From: Pyrococcus sp. NA2
GTDB taxonomy: Archaea > Methanobacteriota_B > Thermococci > Thermococcales > Thermococcaceae
Direction of reading: 5' to 3'
NCBI RefSeq assembly: GCF_000211475.1
Contig: NC_015474.1
Location: forward strand, 806,001-870,000
DNA: 64,000 bases
Positions 15,820-25,022 of this stretch are shown here, in pieces; the first letter of the stretch is position 1; every line of letters begins with the position of its first letter. Below the pieces are notes generated by a model. The model was given only the letters and a program-made list of their open reading frames with translations, was not told the origin of the DNA and ran no database searches. Made by a program: the position numbers and the translations under genes.

Positions 15820-16200
15820 AAAAGACCAGAGCTGTGGGGCTTGTTTTTCCCTCTGTGGGGGCTTATATTTACCATAACACTTCAAAATCCCTATTTCAGG
15901 TGCATATTTCTCGGGAACTCAATATACCAGGTTAACACGAGCAACAGAACGTGCTACTATCGGTGATTAGAGTAGAAAACAGCTAGATAATAAAGATCAA
16001 GGAGATTTCTTACAACGACTATCTCGTCTACACAGGAAAAGCACTCGAGATGGCCCAGTCGCTGGTTGAAGAGAAGACCAGCATTCTAGCTGAATAGTAG
16101 AGCCGAACCGTGAGGTTGGTCACGTTGTAGGTTATGAGAGTTGCTCCAGCTGGAAGCGATGAAAAATCTCCCAAATGTTTATAATATACTAAGGAGCTGA
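15820..16200. other. Gene-free stretch with probable coding fossils
   Basis: No intact gene is visible. A stop-to-stop frame on the plus strand, 15820-15966, reads ELWGLFFPLWGLIFTITLQN then a soluble tail, resembling a membrane-protein fragment. Further on, 16000-16100 reads SYNDYLVYTGKALEMAQSLV and stops; the opposite strand of 16050-16160 reads LPAGATLITYNVTNLTVRLY, equally protein-like with NVT and NLT sequons. Neither has a start or ribosome site. I read this as decayed coding sequence continuous with the remnant at 15318-15502, direction uncertain. Confidence 0.4.
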
Positions 16201-16210
16201 AAGGATAAAT

Positions 16211-16723
16211 TTAGAACTTTACCCACTCCACTTTATAGTATACAACATCATTGTCCTCATCGACGATTGCCATTATCATGTTCTTTCTAACCCCATGTGC
16301 TACCCTGACCCTTGCCGTTATATCATTCGGCCTCAACTTTTCGCTCTCTCTAAGAACCCATATCAGCCAATCAGAATGCTCTGCTCCTTTCCTATAAACC
16401 CTAAAGTGGGAACCAAACTTTAAGGCGGACTTAACTATGTATCCCCTATCCCTGAGATCCTTGTAAACGATGTACTTTATGTCAAAATCCTCATCCTTTT
16501 TCCTTCCAATGTTTACGATGTCTTCAAAGGATAGCTCTCTATTCCCGTCAAGAACTTGAATCCATCCTCTCTCAGTTAAGTAGGCGGCCTCTATGAGAGA
16601 GAGAAACAGTTTATTCCCCTTCAGCTCTCCATATCCCCTATTGTTATAGAGCTGGTTTATTGCCTTCTCTCTGGTACTGTAAACTCTGTCTCCACTAAGG
16701 TAAAATTCTATGACCTTTTTCAT
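16211..16723 (-). CDS. endA: tRNA-splicing endonuclease
   Basis: The 170-residue protein matches the homodimer-forming short archaeal EndA. The C-terminal catalytic domain shows RGYIVKSALKFGSHFRVY, then GAEHSDWLIWVL and VRVAHGVRKNMIMAIVD; the tyrosine of FRVY, the histidine of EHS and the lysine of GVRK match the usual Tyr-His-Lys triad. It cuts bulge-helix-bulge structures to remove introns from tRNA precursors. Its ATG overlaps the stop of the acetyltransferase gene by four bases, so the two are co-translated. Confidence 0.93.
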   Translation of the reverse strand: MKKVIEFYLSGDRVYSTREKAINQLYNNRGYGELKGNKLFLSLIEAAYLTERGWIQVLDGNRELSFEDIVNIGRKKDEDFDIKYIVYKDLRDRGYIVKSALKFGSHFRVYRKGAEHSDWLIWVLRESEKLRPNDITARVRVAHGVRKNMIMAIVDEDNDVVYYKVEWVKF

Positions 16724-17271
16724 ACAATGTTCACCTTTTCCCAGTCTTCTGGAGTCAGAACCATGTAAAATGCGTCCTCTCCGTCGGAATAGTAGCTGTA
16801 TATCCTTTTAACTATCTTAAATCCGAGCTTTTTGTAGAGATTTATTGCAATCTTGTTGCTGACTCTCACCTCAAGTCCAATCCATCTTGCTCCCTTTTTA
16901 AATAATTTCTCTATCACGGCAATCATGAGGGCCTTCCCTATTCCGTTTCCTCGATAGTCTGGATCAACTGCAATGCTCATTATGTGACCTTCCATGTCGG
17001 GTCTTAGGTATCCCATCACGTATCCTATGACCTTTCCGTTATATTCCGCAACGAGAAATGTATCGGGATTGGCCTCCAGAAATGTTAAAAACAATCCCCG
17101 AGGATATTTCTCTTTAAAGGACAACTGTTCTATTCTCATTATATAGGCTATGTCAAACAACTTCGCTGGCCTAATTGTTACCAAAGATATCGGGATCTTC
17201 TTTGGGGGATTTTCCTCCATTGCAAAGTCTTCCATGTTTGGAAATATTGCAATTCGGTCTTTTAAACTCAT
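16720..17271 (-). CDS. GNAT N-acetyltransferase, RimI/Ard1-like
   Basis: The 183-residue protein has a GNAT domain from about residue 30 (VTIRPAKLFDIAYIMRIEQL) with acetyl-CoA loop YRGNGIGKALM near 115 and the final NKIAINLYKKLGFKIVKRIY typical of N-terminal acetyltransferases. Likely role: acetylation of protein N-termini, as for the archaeal Ard1 enzyme. The start is uncertain: a TATA-like ATATAAAAAT at 17281-17290 would place the RNA start near 17262, inside the frame, so ATG codons at 17235 or 17220 are possible. It is translationally coupled to endA and divergent from a guide RNA. Confidence 0.82.
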   Translation of the reverse strand: MSLKDRIAIFPNMEDFAMEENPPKKIPISLVTIRPAKLFDIAYIMRIEQLSFKEKYPRGLFLTFLEANPDTFLVAEYNGKVIGYVMGYLRPDMEGHIMSIAVDPDYRGNGIGKALMIAVIEKLFKKGARWIGLEVRVSNKIAINLYKKLGFKIVKRIYSYYSDGEDAFYMVLTPEDWEKVNIV

Positions 17272-17280
17272 TGCAAAGGA

Positions 17281-17292
17281 TTTTTATATCGG
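17281..17292. promoter_or_regulatory. TATA box upstream of guide RNA
   Basis: TTTTTATATCGG places the plus-strand transcription start near 17308, just before the box C of the guide RNA. The same AT-rich block may serve the divergent acetyltransferase gene. Confidence 0.5.
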
Positions 17293-17308
17293 GAGGTTAA
17301 AAAATTAG

Positions 17309-17365
17309 GAGATGATGAATCTGGAGCCACCTGACATGATGATGAGCTGTCCGCGGAGCTGAGAT
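17309..17365 (+). ncRNA. Box C/D guide RNA
   Basis: All boxes are canonical: C (ATGATGA, 17312-17318), guide ATCTGGAGCCAC, D' (CTGA, 17331-17334), a short spacer, C' (ATGATGA, 17339-17345), guide GCTGTCCGCGGAG, D (CTGA, 17359-17362). By the five-base rule the methylated bases would be a C in target GTGGCTCCAGAT and a G in target CTCCGCGGACAGC. Its own TATA box lies 25 bases upstream. The RNA ends two bases before the ATG of the coiled-coil gene, whose ribosome site GGAG lies inside the second guide. Confidence 0.88.
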
Positions 17366-17366
17366 C

Positions 17367-17645
17367 ATGCTCAAAGAGAAGCTTTGTAAGGAGTTCATTG
17401 AGGAAATTGAGAGGCTCGAGAGGTCAATAATTGAGCTTGAGGATCAGATTATAGAACTCAAAGCTCAACTTAGGATGAAAAATGAGGAGATAATAAACCT
17501 TGCAACTGAAAATGCTAACCTTAAGTATAAGCTGGAAAAGCTTGAGAAAAGGTACAACCAACTGATAGAGTTCTTAAAAAGGATGAAGATACCCTTTGTG
17601 ATTATCGATGAAGAAAATTTCGAGGATGACAAAGAAAACATTTAA
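17367..17645 (+). CDS. Small coiled-coil protein, unknown function
   Basis: The 92-residue product is a continuous charged coiled coil over residues 5-75 (heptad-like EEIERLERSIIELEDQIIEL, then LKYKLEKLEKRYNQLIEFLK) with an acidic tail (EENFEDDKENI). No enzyme motif is present; it may be a dimerisation or scaffold protein. The only ribosome site is GGAG at 17355-17358, eight bases before the ATG and inside the preceding guide RNA. It is followed 36 bases later by alaS on the same strand. Confidence 0.65.
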   Translation: MLKEKLCKEFIEEIERLERSIIELEDQIIELKAQLRMKNEEIINLATENANLKYKLEKLEKRYNQLIEFLKRMKIPFVIIDEENFEDDKENI

Positions 17646-17681
17646 TTATTCTCTACTCGGTTGAGGTTTAGGGATGGAAAG

Positions 17682-20432
17682 ATGGAATTCATAATGAAAA
17701 CTAGGATGTTCGAAGAAGAAGGATGGGTCAGAAAGAAGTGCAAAGTTTGCGGTAAACCCTTCTGGACTCTAGATCCTGACAGAGAGACATGTGGCGATCC
17801 TCCATGTGATGAATATCAATTCATCGGCAAGCCAGGAATTCCAAAGAAGTACACACTTGATGAGATGAGAGAGAAGTTCCTGAAGTTCTTTGAGAAGCAT
17901 GAGATCTATCCTCATGGAAGGGTTAAGAGATATCCAGTCCTTCCGAGGTGGAGAGACGATGTATTGTTGGTTGGAGCAAGCATAATGGACTTTCAGCCAT
18001 GGGTGATAAGCGGTGAAGCCGACCCCCCAGCTAACCCTCTGGTAATTTCCCAACCCTCGATTCGCTTTACTGACATAGACAACGTTGGAATAACAGGGAG
18101 ACACTTCACGATATTTGAGATGATGGCACACCATGCGTTCAACTACCCAGGAAAGCCAATTTACTGGATGGATGAGACGGTTGAACTTGCATTTGAATTC
18201 TTCACGAAGGAACTTAAGATGAAGCCGGAGGACATAACGTTCAAGGAGAATCCGTGGGCCGGCGGTGGTAACGCGGGACCGGCCTTTGAGGTTCTCTATA
18301 GGGGCCTTGAGGTTGCAACCTTGGTGTTCATGCAGTACAAGAAAGCCCCTGAAAACGCTCCCCAGGATCAGGTTGTAATAATTAAGGGCGAAAAATACGT
18401 TCCGATGGAAACAAAAGTCGTTGACACTGGTTATGGACTTGAACGTTTAGTCTGGATGAGCCAGGGGACGCCCACAGCTTATGATGCAGTTCTAGGCTAT
18501 GTCGTCGAGCCCCTCAAGAAGATGGCTGGGGTGGAGAAGATAGACGAGAGAATTCTAATGGAGAACTCAAGATTAGCGGGAATGTTCGACATAGAGGATT
18601 TGGGAGACCTGCGCTATCTTAGGGAGCAGGTAGCTAAGAGAGTTGGGATAAGCGTTGAGGAGCTTGAAAAAGCGGTCAGGCCTTATGAGCTGATATATGC
18701 GATAGCAGACCACACCAAGGCCTTAACATTTATGTTGGCCGATGGCGTCGTTCCATCAAACGTGAAGGCCGGATACCTTGCGAGGCTCTTGATAAGGAAG
18801 AGCCTAAGGCACCTACGTGAGCTTGGGCTTGAGGTTCCCCTTGCTGAGATAGTTGCAATGCACATAAAGGAGTTACACAAGACGTTCCCAGAGTTCAAGG
18901 AGATGGAGGATATAATTCTCGAGATGATAGAGCTTGAGGAGAAAAAGTACGCTGAAACGCTGAGGAGAGGAAGCGACCTCGTTAAAAGAGAAGTTGCGAA
19001 GCTGAAGAAGAAGGGAGTAAAGGAGATTCCTCTTGAAAAACTGGTCATGTTCTATGAGAGCCACGGATTAACACCTGAAATCGTGAAGGAGATCGCCGAG
19101 AAGGAAGGGATAGAGGTAAACATCCCAGATAACTTCTACAGCATCGTTGCAAAGGAGGCAGAGAAAGGTAGAGAGGAAGAGGAGGAGAAGGAGATAGTTG
19201 ACTTCGAACTCGTAAAGGATCTACAGGAGACGAGAACCTTGTACTATGAAGATCCTTTCATGAAGGAGTTCACGGCAAGGGTCATCAAGGTAATCGGGGA
19301 TTGGGTTGTTCTCGATAGAACGGCCTTCTATCCGGAGGGAGGAGGTCAGCCATATGACACCGGAGTGCTGTTGGTAGATGGAACAGAGGTCAAGGTGACC
19401 AACGTCCAAAAGGTAGGCAGGGTGATCCTACACAAGGTTGAGAAGCCTGAGCTCTTCAGGGAGGGTATCGAGGTTCACGGAAAAATAGATTGGGATAGAA
19501 GAATTCAACACATGAGGCACCATACCGGAACCCACGTCCTGATGGGGGCGCTCGTTAGAGTTCTTGGAAGGCACGTGTGGCAGGCTGGTTCTCAATTAAC
19601 AACCGATTGGGCAAGGCTTGACATTAGCCATTACAAGAGGATAAGCGAGGAGGAGCTTAGAGAGATTGAAATGCTTGCAAATAAGATAGTTATGGAAAAC
19701 AGAAAGGTTACCTGGGAGTGGCTTCCAAGAACGGAAGCTGAACAGAAGTACGGGTTCAGACTTTATCAGGGTGGAGTAGTCCCTGGGAGGACGATAAGGG
19801 TAATAAACATAGAGGGCTGGGACGTTCAGGCATGTGGTGGAACTCACCTCCCAAGTACGGGATTGGTGGGGCCAATAAAGATACTAAGAACTGAGAGGAT
19901 TCAGGATGGTGTTGAGAGGATAATATTTGCCTGTGGTGAAGCTGCAATTAAAGAATGGCAGAAGGATAGAGAGTTGCTAAAGAGGGCCAGTCAAGTCTTG
20001 AGGGTCCCACCGGAGAAATTGCCTGAGACTGCTGAAAGGTTCTTCAACGAATGGAAGGAAGCTAGAAAAGAAGTTGAGAAGCTTAAGAAAGAATTGGCGA
20101 AGTTGCTTGTGTATGAGCTTGAATCCAAGGTTGAGAGGATAAACGATATTGAGTTCATTGGAGAGGTTGTTGAGGGTTCAATGGATGACCTTAGGGAGGC
20201 TGTTGAGAAACTTAGAAGGCCAAAGAGGGTTACGGTGCTGATAAGTAAAGAGGGATACTTTGCAGTGTCCGTTGGTGAAGGAATTGAGGTTGACGCTAGA
20301 ACGATAGCCAAGGAGATAACATCAATCGCAGGTGGTGGTGGAGGCGGTAGAAGGGAGATCGCCCAAGGTAAGATAAAGGAGGTAGGGAAGGCCAGGGAAG
20401 TTATTAAACATGTTAGAGAGCTTCTCAGCTAA
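17682..20432 (+). CDS. alaS: Alanyl-tRNA synthetase
   Basis: The 916-residue archaeal-type enzyme charges tRNA-Ala. An N-terminal extension has cysteines [12 protein letters not shown] and CGDPPC; the class II core has [20 protein letters not shown] near residue 130 and the motif 3 region GYGLERLVW near 250. The editing domain that clears Ser- and Gly-tRNA-Ala has [12 protein letters not shown] near 610 and the QACGGTHL ligands near 715. The C-terminal C-Ala domain ends in [21 protein letters not shown] before the ATG at 17682 makes that the best start; 17661 and 17694 are alternatives. Confidence 0.95.
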   Translation: MEFIMKTRMFEEEGWVRKKCKVCGKPFWTLDPDRETCGDPPCDEYQFIGKPGIPKKYTLDEMREKFLKFFEKHEIYPHGRVKRYPVLPRWRDDVLLVGASIMDFQPWVISGEADPPANPLVISQPSIRFTDIDNVGITGRHFTIFEMMAHHAFNYPGKPIYWMDETVELAFEFFTKELKMKPEDITFKENPWAGGGNAGPAFEVLYRGLEVATLVFMQYKKAPENAPQDQVVIIKGEKYVPMETKVVDTGYGLERLVWMSQGTPTAYDAVLGYVVEPLKKMAGVEKIDERILMENSRLAGMFDIEDLGDLRYLREQVAKRVGISVEELEKAVRPYELIYAIADHTKALTFMLADGVVPSNVKAGYLARLLIRKSLRHLRELGLEVPLAEIVAMHIKELHKTFPEFKEMEDIILEMIELEEKKYAETLRRGSDLVKREVAKLKKKGVKEIPLEKLVMFYESHGLTPEIVKEIAEKEGIEVNIPDNFYSIVAKEAEKGREEEEEKEIVDFELVKDLQETRTLYYEDPFMKEFTARVIKVIGDWVVLDRTAFYPEGGGQPYDTGVLLVDGTEVKVTNVQKVGRVILHKVEKPELFREGIEVHGKIDWDRRIQHMRHHTGTHVLMGALVRVLGRHVWQAGSQLTTDWARLDISHYKRISEEELREIEMLANKIVMENRKVTWEWLPRTEAEQKYGFRLYQGGVVPGRTIRVINIEGWDVQACGGTHLPSTGLVGPIKILRTERIQDGVERIIFACGEAAIKEWQKDRELLKRASQVLRVPPEKLPETAERFFNEWKEARKEVEKLKKELAKLLVYELESKVERINDIEFIGEVVEGSMDDLREAVEKLRRPKRVTVLISKEGYFAVSVGEGIEVDARTIAKEITSIAGGGGGGRREIAQGKIKEVGKAREVIKHVRELLS

Positions 20433-20434
20433 TT

Positions 20435-20887
20435 CTACTTTTTCTCCCTGGGCACAAGATATATCAGGTATTCGGCATTCCAGAATGGCATCTTGGTGGT
20501 CTTTATTTTTATGTAATATTCTCCTTCTCCACTGTATAGCTTCCTAACTTTTTCCTGGGAGAGCTGGAAGTTCACTATTATCTCTGTTTCCTTCTCAATT
20601 TTAGTCTCGAACACATCTTCTCCTTTAACTTCCTTGTCTCCCTCCCTTATCAGGTACCTTGTTCCCTCTGGAAATTCAATTCTTAAGGTAAATCCTGAGA
20701 CCTTTGGCTTTACCGTTAGTGTAAAGAGGCCCCATCCATCTTTTTCAACTATTGTGACAGTCTTGTTGTTCACTACAAATATCTCTGCCGAACCCTCGAC
20801 GTACGCAGGTGCCATGTTAGCTGTCCTTATTGCAAAGATAAGTACGGCTATCAGTATCACAGCAAGAGCGAGGATCTTCTTGTCCAT
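20435..20887 (-). CDS. Membrane-anchored extracellular protein, unknown
   Basis: The 150-residue protein has one N-terminal hydrophobic helix (residues 4-21, KILALAVILIAVLIFAIRTA) that may be an uncleaved anchor. A beta-rich domain of about 120 residues follows (VEGSAEIFVVNNKTVTIVEK, later VSGFTLRIEFPEGTRYLI). No family is recognised; the fold suggests an Ig-like or small beta sandwich outside the membrane. It converges with alaS, ending two bases from it. Confidence 0.6.
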   Translation of the reverse strand: MDKKILALAVILIAVLIFAIRTANMAPAYVEGSAEIFVVNNKTVTIVEKDGWGLFTLTVKPKVSGFTLRIEFPEGTRYLIREGDKEVKGEDVFETKIEKETEIIVNFQLSQEKVRKLYSGEGEYYIKIKTTKMPFWNAEYLIYLVPREKK

Positions 20888-20933
20888 CTGTTCACCTCAA
20901 ATTATTGAGGTCATGGGAGTAAATAAAGTTGCT

Positions 20934-20990
20934 CCTCGGATAGGAGGGCCTTCATCATAGATCAGTGCCCAAAAGACTCCTCATCGGATG
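20934..20990 (-). ncRNA. Candidate box C/D guide RNA with variant boxes
   Basis: Minus-strand order: variant C (CCGATGA, 20987-20981), a 15-base guide GGAGTCTTTTGGGCA, D' (CTGA, 20965-20962), spacer TCTA, C' (TGATGA, 20957-20952), guide AGGCCCTCCTAT, and variant D (CCGA, 20940-20937). Lengths are exactly those of archaeal guide RNAs; the outer boxes each have a T-to-C change. A TATA-like TTTAATACC at 21010-21018 puts the RNA start at about 20987. The D' guide should be the active one if the outer K-turn is weakened. Confidence 0.55.
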
Positions 20991-21051
20991 TTTTTGTGTA
21001 ATCTTAGGGGGTATTAAAGGGTAGTGGAAGTTTTAAGCTTGCATTTCTTAA

Positions 21052-23205
21052 TTAAAACCTCCGTAGGCCAAATTCCATTAAAATATAGCTCAAAAGAATG
21101 AGCCATGCGACCAGGGAGTAGAGCCTGAGTCTTTCGAACGGATCTTTGAACTCTAATTCCAACACTCCACTTTCATTTACTGGCACAATCATCACTCCAG
21201 TTCTATCATCTCTGATTATGTCAACGTCCTTTCCATTTAGCTTAGCCCTCCAGTATGGATAGTAGGCCTCAGCTATCCTAATCACCGAGGGTTCCTCTAC
21301 CTTTACCTTTATGTAACCTCTATCACGGGTGAGAAGAGGGAGTGGTTTCATAGATACATTAGCAATGCGCTTTATCAGTTCAATCTCATTCATTGAATTT
21401 GTGTAGAGAGCATGGAAGATTAAATTTCCGCCTATCAAATATACTTTGCCTTTTCCTACCTTTTTCTCCCCTATCAGTATCTTGTCATCAAACGTGAGTA
21501 TTGGGGTTACATTGCTAAATACCGGACCATACCAGGGCCCTCCTTCGTATTTGAACTCGGCAAATCCTGGAATGTTCGGTATAATTGTCATGTTCGCTTT
21601 AATTTCGAATAGGTTACCTCCCTTTTCTGGAACCCAGATTAGGGTTCCACCCTCCTTAACAAACTTCAATAACCTCTCTTCTTCCTTTTTGCCTGGTTCT
21701 CCTACGTAAATAACCGTTAAATTGGGAAACAGTGGTAGGTCTTCAGTTTTACTTAAATAAGCATAATCAAAGGGGAGATCGTAGAACTTACCAAGCATTA
21801 TCGTTTTAACTTCATAGGCGAAACTCACGTTCTTCTCATAAACCCTGAACTTCCCAATTTTAGTAACCTCATCATAACCGGGAGGATGATAGTTGGAAGG
21901 TGTTAGGAAGAACCTTATTGCATATGCATTAAGATATGGAGTCACGTTCTTACCCAGGAGTAGTGAACTCCACATTCTTGACTCTGCATCATCAGCGGGG
22001 TCACCTTCGTGATACCATCCATTTATAGTTGGTCTTTTGCATAGTGCGGGAAGATAACTGTGATGTGCCGTGGCGGGAGTGATTAAAAATCTCCAAGACT
22101 CATCTGGCTGTTTTTCCAAGAATTCCGCAATTTCAAGTAGATCATCTGGATATCTGGGAATCTCAAACAGAACTGCTCCTTTGACAATTAACCAAACAGA
22201 AATTCCTACTATCAGGGTTGTAGCGACTATCTTCTTTTTCCTTTCCTTCGGGATCATCAGGGGGAGGAGAACGGATAGCATATCAAGCCATCTGTAGGGA
22301 GGAATCAGGGAGAAAATCTTGTGAATCTCAGGAGTTGGAGAATAGTATCCGAGTGACAGATACAGATAGGTCAGGGAAAGCGTCCCTTCCTTCTTCTTAC
22401 GTCCGAGGAGGATTAAAATAATCACAGTAATCAATGTGGATATCCAGATCGGGTTCGTGGGTTCCACACTATAGGCCTTGAACGCCCACTCTTTCTCGTA
22501 GATATTCCAGAAATGTGCATACTTCCTCTCGAGAAAAAATGGAACGTACCAGAAAGACACGAGAATCACCACTACACTCCCAACCTTTATCGCATTCACG
22601 AGCTTATCTGCAAAGTTCTGTTCACCTAGGGATAGGATGATCCCTGTTATGATTAGTGGAATTAAGATCGAGTGGTGAGTTAGTGCCAAAATTGAAATTC
22701 CCAATGCTGAGATCAGTAAATATCTTTCTCTCCGATCTGAAAGTAGAAATATCGATAGGAGGAATAGAGGAGCTAAATTTATCGCATTAGCTCTCGGGTA
22801 GTTTGCCTCGATGTAGGCAACTCTAAGCCTCCAGGGATACAGCAGAAATATAATTGAGGGGATCAGAGGCTCTTTCCCCTGCATTCTCAAGAGCATGTAC
22901 AGGGATAGTGAACCAATAAAAGAGGTGAGCATTAGGGTTGTTGCATATCCTTTTATGTCGCTTCCAAAGATCATCCCAAAGAAAGCTCCAATTAGGTATG
23001 AAAGGGGAGGATAGAACCTCAAAAATGGAAATCCAACGTACCACTCTTCTATCCATGGTTCCCATCCAGATTCCATAAGTTTGTTGATCTTGAATAAATG
23101 ACCATTTCCATCGGTTGAAAGTGCCGGGGGTTCTGGAGCTAAAAATAAGGGTAGGAACTCAATTATTGATACTGTCAGCAGAATAATTACATGACTTTTC
23201 TTCAT
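21052..23205 (-). CDS. Large membrane protein, GT-C/YfhO-like, PTPS-related family
   Basis: The 717-residue protein has about 11-12 membrane segments in residues 5-375, one more at the end, and a large external beta-rich region between. The pattern of an early DGNGHLFKINKLMESGW loop, a VGFPFLRFYPPLSYLIG segment and a terminal YYPYWRAKLNGKDVDIIRDD module resembles membrane proteins annotated as 6-pyruvoyl-tetrahydropterin synthase-related, a GT-C glycosyltransferase-like group. A role in sugar transfer to lipids or surface proteins is inference. Its start overlaps the end of the 149-residue protein by four bases. Confidence 0.65.
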   Translation of the reverse strand: MKKSHVIILLTVSIIEFLPLFLAPEPPALSTDGNGHLFKINKLMESGWEPWIEEWYVGFPFLRFYPPLSYLIGAFFGMIFGSDIKGYATTLMLTSFIGSLSLYMLLRMQGKEPLIPSIIFLLYPWRLRVAYIEANYPRANAINLAPLFLLSIFLLSDRRERYLLISALGISILALTHHSILIPLIITGIILSLGEQNFADKLVNAIKVGSVVVILVSFWYVPFFLERKYAHFWNIYEKEWAFKAYSVEPTNPIWISTLITVIILILLGRKKKEGTLSLTYLYLSLGYYSPTPEIHKIFSLIPPYRWLDMLSVLLPLMIPKERKKKIVATTLIVGISVWLIVKGAVLFEIPRYPDDLLEIAEFLEKQPDESWRFLITPATAHHSYLPALCKRPTINGWYHEGDPADDAESRMWSSLLLGKNVTPYLNAYAIRFFLTPSNYHPPGYDEVTKIGKFRVYEKNVSFAYEVKTIMLGKFYDLPFDYAYLSKTEDLPLFPNLTVIYVGEPGKKEEERLLKFVKEGGTLIWVPEKGGNLFEIKANMTIIPNIPGFAEFKYEGGPWYGPVFSNVTPILTFDDKILIGEKKVGKGKVYLIGGNLIFHALYTNSMNEIELIKRIANVSMKPLPLLTRDRGYIKVKVEEPSVIRIAEAYYPYWRAKLNGKDVDIIRDDRTGVMIVPVNESGVLELEFKDPFERLRLYSLVAWLILLSYILMEFGLRRF

Positions 23206-23651
23206 TCATGCTCCCTCCATGATTTGAGAACATCTACAAGCTCAAAGAGGCCTTCCAAAGTTGCGGAGAATATCAAGTTTGAACTTTCAACTCCCACCCA
23301 TAGTGAATTGAACATTCGTGAGATTCTAACTTCGCCTCCAGGAGTTTTAATTTTGTAATGACCCTCTATTTTCCAATATTTATTCTTTAGAATACCAAAA
23401 ATTATTGCTTTCCTTAAATATGTAGATAATCTTGCGATTTCATTGAGGACGTGAATCGTTGCATCATCTTCAAACCAAATCTGAATTTCATCGTTAGAAT
23501 ACGAGTAGATAAGCTTAACCTTATATCCGTTAATTTCAATATCTGCCCCATATCTCGTTAGATCTTCAAACTCCACCTTCTTGTGATCTTTCATGAATTC
23601 CTTAGCAAACCTTATGGGATAACTTACGCCTCTAAGTTTTAATACTGGCAC
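23202..23651 (-). CDS. Conserved-looking protein of unknown function
   Basis: The 149-residue soluble protein is mixed alpha/beta (VLKLRGVSYPIRFAKEFMKD, then KLIYSYSNDEIQIWFEDDA) with no signal peptide, cysteines or catalytic motif I recognise. The composition suggests a cytoplasmic partner protein. It is translationally coupled (ATGA overlap) to the large GT-C-like membrane protein and diverges from a family 2 glycosyltransferase with only 36 bases between starts, hinting at a joint role in surface glycosylation. Confidence 0.65.
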   Translation of the reverse strand: MPVLKLRGVSYPIRFAKEFMKDHKKVEFEDLTRYGADIEINGYKVKLIYSYSNDEIQIWFEDDATIHVLNEIARLSTYLRKAIIFGILKNKYWKIEGHYKIKTPGGEVRISRMFNSLWVGVESSNLIFSATLEGLFELVDVLKSWREHE

Positions 23652-23687
23652 AAAGATTTTTAGGTTATCCCTTATAAAATTGTTGGG

Positions 23688-25022
23688 ATGGACTATTCAC
23701 TAAGATTTCAGTCTGCATTGTACCTATACATCCTCTTGATTGCAGGGATAGGATTAATAGTTCCCCTAGTTTACATCCTTGAAGGAATATTGTTATTCCT
23801 TTTTCTCATGGTCTCCAGCGGAACCATTTTCTACATTCTCTTGATCATTAGCTCGAGAAGAGGATATCCATACTCAAAAGATGGCTCAATTCTATTTGAG
23901 CCTGAAGTTTACGTCCTGATTCCGGCTCATAATGAGGAGAGTGTTATCTCAAAGACTGCGAGGAGCGTGTTAAATCAAAACTATAGGAACTTTAAGCTAT
24001 TCTTAATCAATGACAACTCCACTGACAGGACGAGGGAAGTCATGGAGGAGATAAAGAATTTGGATCCAAGGAGGGTCGTGATATTAGATGTTCCTCCAGA
24101 GAGAGGTGGGAGCAAACCAAAGGCTCTAAATTATGCCCTTGAAATTATTGAAAAGTTCCCTAAAAAGCCTGAATACATTCTTATCCTGGATGCAGATTAT
24201 ATATTGCCTCCGAATTCTATAAGGAAACTCGTTGAGATAATGGAGAATGCTCCAAACTACGTGATTGGGGTTCAAGGAAACGTTAGGCCCAGGAACTATA
24301 AGAAGAACTTTATAACGATGTTCGTTACTTTAGAGCGATTAGTTGGTTATAACGTTGCAATTGAAGGTGATATGAAGCTAAATGAAAATGGAAAATGTGG
24401 GGGGACGGTTCTCCTCCTTAGACTGCAACACCTGTTGAGATTGGGGAAGTTTCGCGAGGACTCCGTAACAGAGGATACGGATCTTTGGGCTAGGGCAATG
24501 ATATCTGGTTACAGGTTTTGGTACTATCATGGAGTAATAGGCTGGGAGGAGGCCGTGGAGACCCTTGGGGAATACATAAAACAGCGAACAAGATGGGCCC
24601 AGGGTCATTTTCAGGTAATGATTGAGTATTACTGGGAGGTTTTGAGATCATGTTCTGGCATTGCTGAAGGATTTATAGAACATTTCTATCTCTTAAGCTA
24701 CTTAGTTCCCGTATTTTGGTTTCTCTCGGTGATCCTCAACTTAACGTTGATAGTACTCGGAGGCGTTCCTATGAGCCTTGCGAGGCCAAGGATATTTCTA
24801 GGTGCCGCTATCTTTACATTTTTGGTGTTCTGGTTTTCAGTTTTCTACTCGAATTATGTTGAGAAAAAGAGATTCAACTTCTATGTTCCCTGGTGGTTTG
24901 TAGCATTGTACCCCTTGTACTTCCTCTTATTTGTGGCTGTTGGCGTTGTGTACACCCTTAGGGGACTCATTAACGTTGTGATGAAGAGGTTGGAGTGGAA
25001 GAAGACAAGGAGGTTCACATGA
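23688..25022 (+). CDS. Membrane-bound family 2 glycosyltransferase
   Basis: The 444-residue protein has two N-terminal membrane helices, a GT-A catalytic domain (residues 65-315) and three C-terminal helices. Catalytic motifs are complete: VYVLIPAHNEESVISKTARS, LINDNSTDRTREV, the ILILDADYILPP metal site (DAD) near residue 167, TEDTDLWARAM near 262 and the QRTRWAQGHF (QxxRW) motif near 300. The QxxRW motif is typical of processive or polyisoprenyl-linked GT2 enzymes such as cellulose-synthase-like proteins. It likely makes a surface or secreted glycan from a nucleotide sugar. It converges with the neighbouring membrane protein, overlapping by eight bases. Confidence 0.85.
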   Translation: MDYSLRFQSALYLYILLIAGIGLIVPLVYILEGILLFLFLMVSSGTIFYILLIISSRRGYPYSKDGSILFEPEVYVLIPAHNEESVISKTARSVLNQNYRNFKLFLINDNSTDRTREVMEEIKNLDPRRVVILDVPPERGGSKPKALNYALEIIEKFPKKPEYILILDADYILPPNSIRKLVEIMENAPNYVIGVQGNVRPRNYKKNFITMFVTLERLVGYNVAIEGDMKLNENGKCGGTVLLLRLQHLLRLGKFREDSVTEDTDLWARAMISGYRFWYYHGVIGWEEAVETLGEYIKQRTRWAQGHFQVMIEYYWEVLRSCSGIAEGFIEHFYLLSYLVPVFWFLSVILNLTLIVLGGVPMSLARPRIFLGAAIFTFLVFWFSVFYSNYVEKKRFNFYVPWWFVALYPLYFLLFVAVGVVYTLRGLINVVMKRLEWKKTRRFT

